Shown here: in pieces, positions 1 through 5,419 of the stretch | Numbering within the stretch: the stretch's first letter is position 1 | How the letters are laid out: each line of letters opens with the position of its first letter | From: Methanomassiliicoccaceae archaeon UBA367 | Lineage (GTDB): Archaea; Thermoplasmatota; Thermoplasmata; Methanomassiliicoccales; Methanomethylophilaceae | Direction of reading: 5' to 3' | Length of the DNA: 5,777 nt | NCBI GenBank assembly: GCA_002506255.1 | Contig: DAXF01000078.1 | Location: 9,463 to 15,239, forward strand | Notes under the pieces: generated by a model | The model's input: only the letters and a program-made list of their open reading frames with translations | What the model was told of the DNA's origin: nothing | Databases searched by the model: none | Translations under genes and position numbers: made by a program

Positions 1-1015
1 AAGATATTACAATCCGGACGTGGGCGACGCTGTCCGCATGGATACCAACACCAACGTCTTGGGCAGCAACCCAGCAGCCACCCGCTTCCTGAAAGAATTC
101 GGAGGAGAGATCAATGATTATCCCAATACTTACTCGGACAACCTAAGGGACGCTTTGGCCGAGCTGTACGGTCTGAGCAGAGAGAACTTCGTTGCCGGGT
201 CTGGGTCAGACGAGCTTCTTGACATCTCTTTCAAGACATTCACTGAATGGGGGGACTGGGCTGCGGTACCCGTACCATCCTACACCCTTTACGATTACTT
301 CGTCAAGATGAACGGAGGATCCGTCAACGAGGTGGACCTCACTGAAGACTTCCAGATCGATGTGGATGCTTTCGTCTCCACAGGCTCCAGGATAATGATA
401 GCGCCGTCCCCCAACAACCCTACGGGAAACTGCTTCAGACAAAAGGACCTGGAGGATCTGCTGGTAAGGTTCGACGGCGTTGTGATAGTCGACGAGGCCT
501 ATGCCGAATACTCAGGTAAGGGCATGATCGGGAAAGTCAACGAATTCGACAATCTGATTGTACTGAGAACATTCTCCAAGGCCTATGCCATGGCGGGCCT
601 GAGGGTCGGGTACGCCGCAGCTTGCGAGGACCTTGCGGACAAAATGAACAAGGTGAAGATCCCATACTCCCTCAATATGGTTAGCGAGGGTGCCGCAATA
701 GCGGCCCTGAAGGACCAGGACTTCATAAGAATGTCTGTGGACCTGGTGAACAGGGAGAGGCCTGTGCTTGCAAAAGGCCTTAAGAAACTGGGCTTTGACC
801 CATTTCCCTCAGATTCCAATTTCATATTGATGAGATCCCCCGTAGACCACACCTGTCTGGTGGACGGCCTAAAGGAAGAAGGGATCCTGATCCGCGATTT
901 CGGATCCAAAAGGAGAACCGAGAACTGCGTAAGAACCACCGTTGGTACCAGAGAACTGAATGATCTCCTTTTGGAAAAGATGGGAAAGGTGATTGAGGAT
1001 TGCCGCTCAAAGTGA
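1..1015 (+). CDS. hisC: Histidinol-phosphate aminotransferase, 5' end truncated by window
   Basis: PLP-dependent class I/II aminotransferase that converts imidazole acetol phosphate to histidinol phosphate with glutamate as amino donor (cytosolic, histidine pathway). The reading frame is open from base 2, so the start lies upstream. A GTG at 20 is internal, because family-like sequence (RYYNPDVGDAVRMDTNTN) continues through it. About 337 residues are visible against a usual length near 350, so only a short N-terminus is missing. Visible hallmarks are the substrate loop DTNTNVLGSNPAA, SGSDELLD, APSPNNPTGN (PLP-ring region), VIVDEAYAEY (Asp/Tyr PLP contacts), and TFSKAYAMAGLRVGY, whose Lys codon at 578-580 is the expected Schiff-base lysine. 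The C-terminal CVRTTVGT supplies the carboxylate-binding Arg. The 3' end overlaps hisH by 16 nt, indicating co-transcription and translational coupling. The aminotransferase call is very secure. HisC rather than a related aromatic aminotransferase is supported by the his neighbours. Confidence 0.95.
   Translation, partial: RYYNPDVGDAVRMDTNTNVLGSNPAATRFLKEFGGEINDYPNTYSDNLRDALAELYGLSRENFVAGSGSDELLDISFKTFTEWGDWAAVPVPSYTLYDYFVKMNGGSVNEVDLTEDFQIDVDAFVSTGSRIMIAPSPNNPTGNCFRQKDLEDLLVRFDGVVIVDEAYAEYSGKGMIGKVNEFDNLIVLRTFSKAYAMAGLRVGYAAACEDLADKMNKVKIPYSLNMVSEGAAIAALKDQDFIRMSVDLVNRERPVLAKGLKKLGFDPFPSDSNFILMRSPVDHTCLVDGLKEEGILIRDFGSKRRTENCVRTTVGTRELNDLLLEKMGKVIEDCRSK
987..993 (+). promoter_or_regulatory. 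Shine-Dalgarno of hisH, decides a TTG start
   Basis: AGGTGAT inside the end of hisC matches the archaeal anti-SD complement (AGGAGGTGAT) at 7 of 7 bases and ends 6 nt before TTG 1000. The alternatives GTG 1012 and ATG 1018 have only a weak GAGG at 995-998, too far away (13 and 19 nt), and would trim the first beta-strand of HisH. Confidence 0.7.
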
Positions 1016-1605
1016 CTATGGCAGATTACGGCGCAGGAAATCTGCATTCACTCAAGAAGGCCCTTGAGAGGTGTGGAGCCATCGTCACAGTTACGGAGAA
1101 CATGAGAGCCCTGGCAGAGGCGGAGTGCATCGCATTCCCGGGAGTGGGCGCCTTCGACAACGTCATGGCTCGGATCGGTGATGCGAGCAAACCCATATCG
1201 GAGGCTATACTCGGCGGAACACCTTGCCTCGGGATCTGCATAGGGATGCAGATATCCGCTGACGGCAGCGAAGAAGGGGTCCTTCCCGGGATAGGACTTA
1301 TCGAAGGGAGAGTCATCAAAATGAGGACGGAGCGAGTGCCGCAGATCGGATGGAACCAAGTCTTGTCCGATGATCCTCTTTTTGAGGGAATCGACAGCCT
1401 GTTATTCTACTTCGCCCATTCTTTTATCATATCCCCTAAGGACCCGGGCGTTGTCAAGGGGATGACGGAGTACGAAAGGATGATGATACCTTCGCTGGTG
1501 AGAAAGAATAACTTCGTGGGTTCTCAGTTCCACCCGGAGAAGAGCGGCTCATCCGGTTTAAGATTCCTCTCCAACTTCGTGGAATTCGCGGAGGGTTGCC
1601 TTTGA
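1000..1605 (+). CDS. hisH: Imidazole glycerol phosphate synthase, glutamine amidotransferase subunit
   Basis: Class I glutaminase subunit of IGP synthase. It hydrolyses glutamine and channels ammonia through HisF, which makes IGP and AICAR from PRFAR. The protein is 201 aa, normal for HisH. Visible features are DYGAGNLHSL at the N-terminus, FPGVGAF (46-52), and the nucleophile elbow PCLGICIGMQ with catalytic Cys80. PQIGWN follows at 114-119, and SQFHPEKSGSSG gives His178 and Glu180 to complete the triad. I chose TTG 1000 because a perfect AGGTGAT lies 6 nt upstream, a stop codon lies just before it (994-996), and the first beta-strand (LKVTMADYG) is then intact. GTG 1012 would give the familiar 4-nt overlap GTGA with hisC but shortens the strand, so it is the main alternative. 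It overlaps hisC by 16 nt and hisA by 4 nt. Its partner hisF lies about 1.8 kb downstream, beyond the regulator and hisB. Confidence 0.96.
   Translation: MPLKVTMADYGAGNLHSLKKALERCGAIVTVTENMRALAEAECIAFPGVGAFDNVMARIGDASKPISEAILGGTPCLGICIGMQISADGSEEGVLPGIGLIEGRVIKMRTERVPQIGWNQVLSDDPLFEGIDSLLFYFAHSFIISPKDPGVVKGMTEYERMMIPSLVRKNNFVGSQFHPEKSGSSGLRFLSNFVEFAEGCL
1590..1594 (+). promoter_or_regulatory. Shine-Dalgarno of hisA, decides between two TTG starts
   Basis: GGAGG within the hisH 3' end is 7 nt before TTG 1602 but only 1 nt before the longer in-frame TTG 1596. This favours 1602, which also gives the family-typical N-terminus MIIIPAVD. Confidence 0.75.
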
Positions 1606-2321
1606 TAATCATTCCTGCGGTAGATATGATGGACCGTAAGGTCGTACAGCTGGTAGGCGGAAAGCCTGGTAGTGAGAAGATCGTCATTCCGGACCCGCCC
1701 TCTGTGGCGAAGATGTGGGTCGAGAGAGGAGCCAAATACCTTCACCTGGTGGATCTTGACAGAGCATTCGGCAAGGATAGCAACATTGATTCCATCAGGA
1801 AGATAGCTGAGAAGACCGGGGTGCCTGTTCAGGTCGGCGGAGGGATAAGAAGCACTAAGGACATAGAGGAACTGCTGTCCGCCGGTGCGGACAGGGTCAT
1901 CGTCGGCACCAGGGCCGTGAAGGAACCGGAATGGCTTGCAGAAATCGCAAGCTCCTTCCCCGGAAAGATCATTCTGGCAATGGACACCGCAGGCGGGAAG
2001 ATAGTCGTCAAGGGATGGCAGGAAGCCGCCGATATATCCCTCGAAGGAATGTTCAGGATCATCGATGATATGCCCCTGGCGGCTGTTCTCAACACCAACG
2101 TGGACGTTGAGGGTCAGGGGAAAGGAATAGACGAGGGGGCTGCCAAGGATTTTATTGAAAGATGCCCCCACCAGGTAATGGCCTCAGGAGGAGTGACAAC
2201 ACTGAAGGATGCAGAGATACTGGCAGGAGCGGGTGCCGTCGGTGCCGTCGTCGGGATCTCAATATATACAGGCACCCTCGAGCCTTGGAAATGGAGAACC
2301 CCTTGGTTCGTAAAGGGATGA
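1602..2321 (+). CDS. hisA: ProFAR isomerase (phosphoribosylformimino-AICAR-phosphate isomerase)
   Basis: A (beta/alpha)8-barrel enzyme that opens the aminoaldose ring of ProFAR to the aminoketose PRFAR (Amadori rearrangement). With the TTG 1602 start it is 239 aa, normal for HisA, and the N-terminus is MIIIPAVDMMD, placing the general base at Asp8. The second catalytic Asp is Asp128 in AMDTAGG, followed by the typical KGWQEA. The phosphate-binding segments are VGGGIRS in the first half-barrel, and ASGGV with GAVGAVVG in the second. The barrel strand usually written T-x-I-x-x-D-G in bacteria reads TNVDVEG here (Thr165, Glu170 in place of Asp). As I recall, this is common in archaeal HisA, so I do not read it as loss of function. 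HisA is favoured over a bifunctional PriA because no trpF context is seen and hisA/hisF are both present. The start overlaps the hisH stop as TTGA. There is no terminator-like T-tract after the stop. Confidence 0.96.
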   Translation: MIIIPAVDMMDRKVVQLVGGKPGSEKIVIPDPPSVAKMWVERGAKYLHLVDLDRAFGKDSNIDSIRKIAEKTGVPVQVGGGIRSTKDIEELLSAGADRVIVGTRAVKEPEWLAEIASSFPGKIILAMDTAGGKIVVKGWQEAADISLEGMFRIIDDMPLAAVLNTNVDVEGQGKGIDEGAAKDFIERCPHQVMASGGVTTLKDAEILAGAGAVGAVVGISIYTGTLEPWKWRTPWFVKG

Positions 2322-2323
2322 AT

Positions 2324-2333
2324 AAATTTAAAA
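2324..2333 (+). promoter_or_regulatory. TATA-like box for the HTH regulator gene
   Basis: AAATTTAAAA lies directly after the hisA stop in a 51-bp gap, with purine/A-rich sequence upstream that could act as BRE. Initiation would be expected about 25 bp downstream, near 2354-2358. That leaves a 15-19 nt leader carrying GGTGA at 2365-2369, 3 nt before the ATG. Read-through from hisA is also possible. Confidence 0.55.
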
Positions 2334-2337
2334 GAGA

Positions 2338-2363
2338 GTTAACGATACGTTAAGCTTTGTTAA
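2338..2363 (+). promoter_or_regulatory. Operator-like repeats: perfect 6-3-6 palindrome plus third GTTAA half-site
   Basis: TTAACG-ATA-CGTTAA (2339-2353) is a perfect inverted repeat. GTTAA also occurs three times in direct orientation at 2338, 2349 and 2359, spaced 11 and 10 bp, so all lie on one face of the helix. The block sits between the TATA-like box and the ribosome-binding site, spanning the expected transcription start. That is the classic position for an archaeal repressor. The adjacent gene encodes an HTH protein, so autoregulation is the simplest inference. Binding itself is not shown by the sequence. Confidence 0.55.
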
Positions 2364-2372
2364 GGGTGAAAT

Positions 2373-2762
2373 ATGAAGCTTCCGTGCGAATTAGTGGTAC
2401 TTGAGATTCTTCCCACTGCAAGAGGAGAGGTAGCCAAAGAGCTGGTTACGATCCATGGATTCACGCAGACCCGGGTTGCAGGGGCATTCGGCATAACAAG
2501 CGCCGCCATATCCCAATATCTCAAGGGCCTGAGGGGCGGCAACCCCCTGGTAGAGTCCAGCCCTTTCAAGGAACATTTCTATGGTTGCATATCTCGGGCG
2601 GCCGACAGAATAGCGGAAGGCTACGACGTGATGGAAGAGCTCTGCGTCATATGCAACGAGGTTAAGACCTGCGGCATGCTGGATGACATCTACAAGAATC
2701 AAGGTGAGGATGTACCGCTGGCAGAGTGCATCGAGTGCCCAGCAGACAACATAGTTGTCTGA
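2373..2762 (+). CDS. Cysteine-rich HTH (XRE-like) transcriptional regulator, archaeal COG2522-type
   Basis: Predicted DNA-binding protein of 129 aa, probably cytosolic. The N-terminus MKLPCELVVLEILPTARGEVAKELV resembles a small archaeal regulator family whose members begin with a conserved KLPCE-like segment. A helix-turn-helix follows at about residues 30-54, with recognition-helix-like AAISQYLKGLRG. The C-terminal part carries Cys91-x2-Cys94, Cys100 and Cys119-x2-Cys122, with further Cys5 and Cys72. This looks like a Zn or Fe-S site that could sense redox state or metal, or may only be structural. It interrupts the his cluster between hisA and hisB and has its own TATA-like box and operator-like repeats. 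A second palindrome overlaps its stop codon, just before the hisB promoter. Autoregulation and control of hisB-F-IE are inferences from position. The family assignment is from memory of the sequence pattern, and no ligand or target is known to me. Confidence 0.85.
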   Translation: MKLPCELVVLEILPTARGEVAKELVTIHGFTQTRVAGAFGITSAAISQYLKGLRGGNPLVESSPFKEHFYGCISRAADRIAEGYDVMEELCVICNEVKTCGMLDDIYKNQGEDVPLAECIECPADNIVV

Positions 2763-2772
2763 CAAACTGTCT
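2743..2772 (+). promoter_or_regulatory. Palindrome and TGTC/GACA cluster upstream of the hisB promoter
   Basis: CAGACAAC-ATA-GTTGTCTG (2743-2761) is a perfect 8-3-8 inverted repeat overlapping the regulator stop codon. It runs into a second small one, GACA-AAC-TGTC (2761-2771). The centre is about 43 bp upstream of the hisB TATA-like box. It could be a binding site for the adjacent regulator, or an RNA hairpin at the end of the regulator message. No T-tract follows, so a simple terminator is not supported. Confidence 0.5.
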
Positions 2773-2789
2773 TCCGGAACGGGAAACAA

Positions 2790-2798
2790 TAATTATAT
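2790..2798 (+). promoter_or_regulatory. TATA-like box for hisB
   Basis: TAATTATAT stands out in otherwise GC-balanced sequence, preceded by A-rich GGGAAACAA (possible BRE). Initiation would fall near 2819-2823, leaving a very short leader of roughly 6-10 nt before ATG 2829. There is only a weak SD-like GTTGAT at 2820-2825, so translation may be close to leaderless. This would start the hisB-hisF-hisIE-PHP transcript. Confidence 0.6.
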
Positions 2799-2828
2799 CC
2801 CGCCTCTCTATGACACTGTGTTGATATC

Positions 2829-3380
2829 ATGTCCGCAAGAAAAGGCAAAACGGAGCGCAGAACCAGGGAGACCTCCGTCGAGATCGCATTGAACATCGAC
2901 GGAACGGGCAAATTCGACGTGGAATGCGGTATTCCGTTCCTCAAGCACATGCTGGAGACTCTATCCAGATATTCCGAGATAGATATCACCCTCAGGGCCG
3001 AAGGGGACAACGATCACCACATCATCGAAGATGTGGCCATAACTTTGGGTAAGGCCCTAAACAGCGCCCGCGGCTCCGCTCCCATAGAAAGGATGTCCAC
3101 CAGGACCGTCGCCATGGATGATGCTGTCGTAATGACCTCTATAGACATAATCGACAGGCCATATGCGGAGATCGACTGTCCCGACCCGCAATACTCCCAC
3201 TTCCTGAGAAGCCTCGCAATGTCCTTTGGCATGACTCTGCATGTTATGGTCATAAGAGGATTCGACGATCACCACATAGTGGAGGCTATCTTCAAATCAC
3301 TGGGTCTTTGCTTCAGGGACAGCCTTAGGATCAGAGAGACCGAGCTCAGCACGAAGGATGTGCCCAAGGTCAAGGGGTGA
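2829..3380 (+). CDS. hisB: Imidazoleglycerol-phosphate dehydratase
   Basis: Mn-dependent dehydratase that converts IGP to imidazole acetol phosphate, normally a large homo-oligomer. The protein is 183 aa, the monofunctional size, with no fused phosphatase domain. The two internal repeats are clear. One has GIPFLKHML (His40) and [10 protein letters not shown] (60-68: His63, His64, Glu67), and the other has TLHV (His138) and [11 protein letters not shown] (147-156: His148, His149, Glu152). These His/Glu residues are the metal ligands expected in the family. The early RTRET and NIDGTGKFD motifs are also present. The C-terminus ends VPKVKG where most family members have PSTKG followed by a couple of residues. 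The terminal Lys-Gly is kept but Ser-Thr is lost. ATG 2829 is the only sensible start. The stop lies 4 nt before hisF, and the hisF ribosome-binding site overlaps it. Confidence 0.96.
   Translation: MSARKGKTERRTRETSVEIALNIDGTGKFDVECGIPFLKHMLETLSRYSEIDITLRAEGDNDHHIIEDVAITLGKALNSARGSAPIERMSTRTVAMDDAVVMTSIDIIDRPYAEIDCPDPQYSHFLRSLAMSFGMTLHVMVIRGFDDHHIVEAIFKSLGLCFRDSLRIRETELSTKDVPKVKG
3374..3380 (+). promoter_or_regulatory. Shine-Dalgarno of hisF, decides start at 3385
   Basis: GGGGTGA overlaps the hisB stop codon and ends 4 nt before ATG 3385. An in-frame ATG at 3358 lies upstream of this site, inside hisB. It would add nine residues absent from HisF proteins, so 3385 is preferred. Confidence 0.7.
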
Positions 3381-3384
3381 AGGC

Positions 3385-4137
3385 ATGCAGGCTAAGAGGA
3401 TAATACCCTGCCTGGATGTGAAGAACGGCAAAGTCGTTAAAGGGGTTCGATTCAAAGGACTGAGCGACGTAGGCAACCCTCCAGACATGGCGGAAGCCTA
3501 TGAGGCTCAGGGCGCTGACGAGGTCACATTCCTGGACATAACAGCTTCATTGGAGACAAGGCAGACCATCCTTGACCTTGTCTCGGAGACTGCCGAGAGG
3601 CTCTTCGTTCCCCTGACTGTGGGCGGAGGGATACGCACCGCAGACGACATGAGGGACGCACTGAATGCGGGAGCCGACAAGGTATCCGTGAACTCCGCTG
3701 CGATAAATAACCCGGACATGATCAGAGAATGCTCTGAGAGGTTCGGAAGTCAATGCGTAGTGATAGCCATAGACGCGAAAAAAGAGGGTGACTCATGGAA
3801 CGTCTATACCCACGGAGGGACTAAGAGGACTGAACTGGATGCAGTGGAATGGGCACGCAGAGCCGAAGAGCTTGGAGCCGGCGAGATACTGCTCACATCC
3901 ATGGACGCAGACGGTGTCAAAGAAGGATACGATATACCTCTGACAAAGGCCGTGGCGGATGCTGTGGACATACCTGTGATAGCTTCCGGAGGCTGTGGCA
4001 GCAAGGAGCACATATACGAGGTTCTCACCAGAACGAACGCTGCAGCGGCACTTGCCGCATCCATATTCCATTACAACGAATGCACCGTGGAAGAGGTCAA
4101 AGAATTCCTGCGGGAGAGAGGAGTGGCGGTAAGATGA
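3385..4137 (+). CDS. hisF: Imidazole glycerol phosphate synthase, cyclase subunit
   Basis: A (beta/alpha)8-barrel cyclase/lyase that uses ammonia from HisH to turn PRFAR into IGP plus AICAR, the latter returning to purine synthesis. The protein is 250 aa, normal for HisF. The N-terminus [20 protein letters not shown] places Asp11. Asp130 (VIAIDAKK), Thr171 and Asp176 (LLTSMDADG) fall at the same numbers as the well-studied Thermotoga enzyme. Phosphate loops TVGGGIRT and ASGGCGS and the end motif ASIFHYNE are all present. The first half resembles the HisA barrel, as expected from the HisA/HisF ancestor. It lies 4 nt after hisB and overlaps hisIE by ATGA, so it is in the middle of a tight operon. 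Its partner HisH is encoded in the upstream block, on the other side of the regulator gene. If the two promoters respond differently, subunit balance could vary. Confidence 0.97.
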   Translation: MQAKRIIPCLDVKNGKVVKGVRFKGLSDVGNPPDMAEAYEAQGADEVTFLDITASLETRQTILDLVSETAERLFVPLTVGGGIRTADDMRDALNAGADKVSVNSAAINNPDMIRECSERFGSQCVVIAIDAKKEGDSWNVYTHGGTKRTELDAVEWARRAEELGAGEILLTSMDADGVKEGYDIPLTKAVADAVDIPVIASGGCGSKEHIYEVLTRTNAAAALAASIFHYNECTVEEVKEFLRERGVAVR

Positions 4138-4727
4138 GATATGACAGCAACGGGCTCATGCCTGCAGTAGTACAGGACAGCGTCACCAACGAGGTCCTTA
4201 TGGTCGCATGGGTCAATGAGGAATCGCTGCGCCTGATGAAGGAGACAGGATACACCCACTTCTGGTCCAGGAGCAGGAATAAGCTCTGGAATAAAGGCGA
4301 GGAGTCTGGTCATGTTCAAAGAATCATCTCCATACAGACGGATTGCGACAGTGACACTCTTCTGATACGCGTCGTACAGACCGGTGTGGCCTGCCACACT
4401 GGGAGTCCCTCATGCTTCAAAGAGACCCTGTACGGAGACATTTCGTCCACGGCAGCTATTCTGCCCGAACTCAAAAGGGTGATAGATGACCGCATCTCGA
4501 ACCCGGACGAGGGCAGCTACACCTGCAAGCTGTTAAAGGATGACAATAAGCTTTCAAAGAAGATCATCGAGGAGGCCACGGAATTCGTTCTGTCCTTCAA
4601 GGACGGGGACGAAGATGGTATGGCCTGGGAACTGGCGGATGTGATCTATCACATCCTGGTAGCTGTAGAGAGATCGGGCATGCCCATGGATAAGGTATAC
4701 AGCAAGCTTTCGGAGAGGAGACAATGA
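4134..4727 (+). CDS. hisIE: Bifunctional PR-AMP cyclohydrolase / PR-ATP pyrophosphohydrolase
   Basis: One 197-aa protein combines two early histidine steps. The N-terminal HisI domain (about 1-105) opens the adenine ring of PR-AMP. It shows [18 protein letters not shown] (43-60) and QTDCDSD, with Asp70, Asp72 and Asp74 for Mg. Cys71, Cys87 and Cys94, spaced 16 and 7, would form the Zn site ([10 protein letters not shown]). The C-terminal HisE domain (about 110-197) cleaves pyrophosphate from PR-ATP. It shows [16 protein letters not shown], the acidic helix [10 protein letters not shown] (142-151) and ELADVIYH (166-173), typical of MazG-like all-alpha pyrophosphohydrolases. The start ATG 4134 forms an ATGA overlap with hisF and is preceded by AGGAG at 4119-4123. 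A longer open frame extends upstream into hisF but has no HisI homology there. Both domains keep their key residues, so both activities are expected. In many archaea hisI and hisE are separate genes. Confidence 0.95.
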   Translation: MRYDSNGLMPAVVQDSVTNEVLMVAWVNEESLRLMKETGYTHFWSRSRNKLWNKGEESGHVQRIISIQTDCDSDTLLIRVVQTGVACHTGSPSCFKETLYGDISSTAAILPELKRVIDDRISNPDEGSYTCKLLKDDNKLSKKIIEEATEFVLSFKDGDEDGMAWELADVIYHILVAVERSGMPMDKVYSKLSERRQ

Positions 4728-5383
4728 AAAATGCCAGGATAGATCTGCACAGCCACACGGTTTTCAGCGACGGCGAGCTGATACCTGCAGAGCTGGTAAG
4801 GAGAGCGGGCGAGAAAGGACACGCTGCCATAGCGATAACTGATCACGTGGACATGACCAATGTAGAGTTCGTCGTAAACAACGTCCTGAAGGCCAAGGAG
4901 CTGTCCTCAGACTCCATGAAAGTCCTGGCCGGAGTTGAAGTAACACATGTGCCAGTCCACCTAATGGATGAGGTTATAGATCGTGCCGTCAGCTTGGGCG
5001 CCGAATGGGTGGTCGTTCACGGTGAAACTTTGACTGAACCGGTGGAACCTGGAACCAACAAAGTGGCTGCCAACAACAGAAAGGTCAATGTGCTGGCACA
5101 TCCTGGGATGCTATCCCTTGCGGATGCTCTCTCCGCCGCCAAGAACGGTATATTGATCGAGATCACAGGCAGAGCGGGTCACAGTATCACCAACGGTCAC
5201 GTGGCCGTCACAGCCCGAAGGGCAAAGGCCATGATGGTTGTCAATTCCGACACTCACAGACCTGAGAATCTCATGACAGAGGCCGAGGCAATGAAGGTCG
5301 CAATGGGCGCAGGGCTCACAAAGGAAGAGGCGAGCCTTGCGGTCCGTGTTACGCCTGCCGAGGCCATAAGACGGATCGCCTGA
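4724..5383 (+). CDS. PHP-domain phosphoesterase, candidate histidinol-phosphate phosphatase
   Basis: A 219-aa metal-dependent phosphoesterase of the PHP superfamily. All nine expected ligands of a trinuclear site are visible: His9 and His11 (DLHSHT), Asp16, His41 (TDH), Glu72 (GVEVTH), His99 (VVHGET), His126 (LAHPG), Asp176 and His178 (NSDTH). No signal peptide, membrane segment or polymerase domain is present, so it is a stand-alone cytosolic hydrolase. The start ATG 4724 overlaps the hisIE stop as ATGA, with GGAG at 4712-4715, so the gene is translated as part of the his operon. PHP proteins include the HisJ-type histidinol-phosphate phosphatases, and no other phosphatase is seen in the window. 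Dephosphorylation of histidinol phosphate is therefore the best inference. It is shorter than typical bacterial HisJ (about 260-270 aa) and resembles archaeal stand-alone PHP proteins of uncertain substrate. A general phosphoesterase role cannot be excluded. Confidence 0.88.
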   Translation: MKNARIDLHSHTVFSDGELIPAELVRRAGEKGHAAIAITDHVDMTNVEFVVNNVLKAKELSSDSMKVLAGVEVTHVPVHLMDEVIDRAVSLGAEWVVVHGETLTEPVEPGTNKVAANNRKVNVLAHPGMLSLADALSAAKNGILIEITGRAGHSITNGHVAVTARRAKAMMVVNSDTHRPENLMTEAEAMKVAMGAGLTKEEASLAVRVTPAEAIRRIA

Positions 5384-5390
5384 GCATCCA

Positions 5391-5398
5391 TTTTATAG
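5391..5398 (+). promoter_or_regulatory. TATA-like box for mtnP, implying a leaderless transcript
   Basis: TTTTATAG lies in the 36-bp gap after the PHP gene. Its centre is about 26 bp before ATG 5420, the usual TATA-to-start distance in archaea. There is no Shine-Dalgarno before the ATG (CAATCTGTCCAGT), so transcription probably begins at or next to the start codon. Confidence 0.6.
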
Positions 5399-5419
5399 GA
5401 ATGCACCAATCTGTCCAGT

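Noticed and set aside
1524..2171. 215-aa open frame on the minus strand, opposite hisH/hisA
   Set aside because: It lies antisense to well-conserved hisH and hisA, has no recognisable motifs, and its low-stop frame is explained by the codon bias of the real genes.
2232..2249. Perfect tandem 9-bp repeat GGTGCCGTC in hisA
   Set aside because: It encodes the in-frame GAVGAV of the conserved phosphate-binding loop with no extra length compared with the family. It is probably codon coincidence.
1602..2321. HisA Asp-to-Glu change (TNVDVEG) as a possible loss or shift of activity
   Set aside because: The catalytic Asp8 and Asp128 are intact, and as I recall this VDVEG form is usual in archaeal HisA.
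2352..2381. Two AAGCTT hexamers flanking the regulator SD and ATG that could pair as an RNA hairpin
   Set aside because: Only 6 bp of stem, and the first copy overlaps the expected transcription start, so it may not be in the RNA at all.
2391..2789. 132-aa minus-strand open frame opposite the regulator gene
   Set aside because: The + strand product has clear HTH and CxxC patterns and a sensible promoter, while the antisense product shows nothing recognisable.
2813..2821. Short palindrome ACAC-T-GTGT near the expected hisB transcription start
   Set aside because: Only 4-bp arms, so it is likely by chance. It is unlike the longer elements upstream.
3849..4133. In-frame upstream extension of hisIE inside hisF
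   Set aside because: The extension overlaps hisF in another frame and has no HisI similarity. ATG 4134 with the ATGA overlap and SD explains the gene fully.
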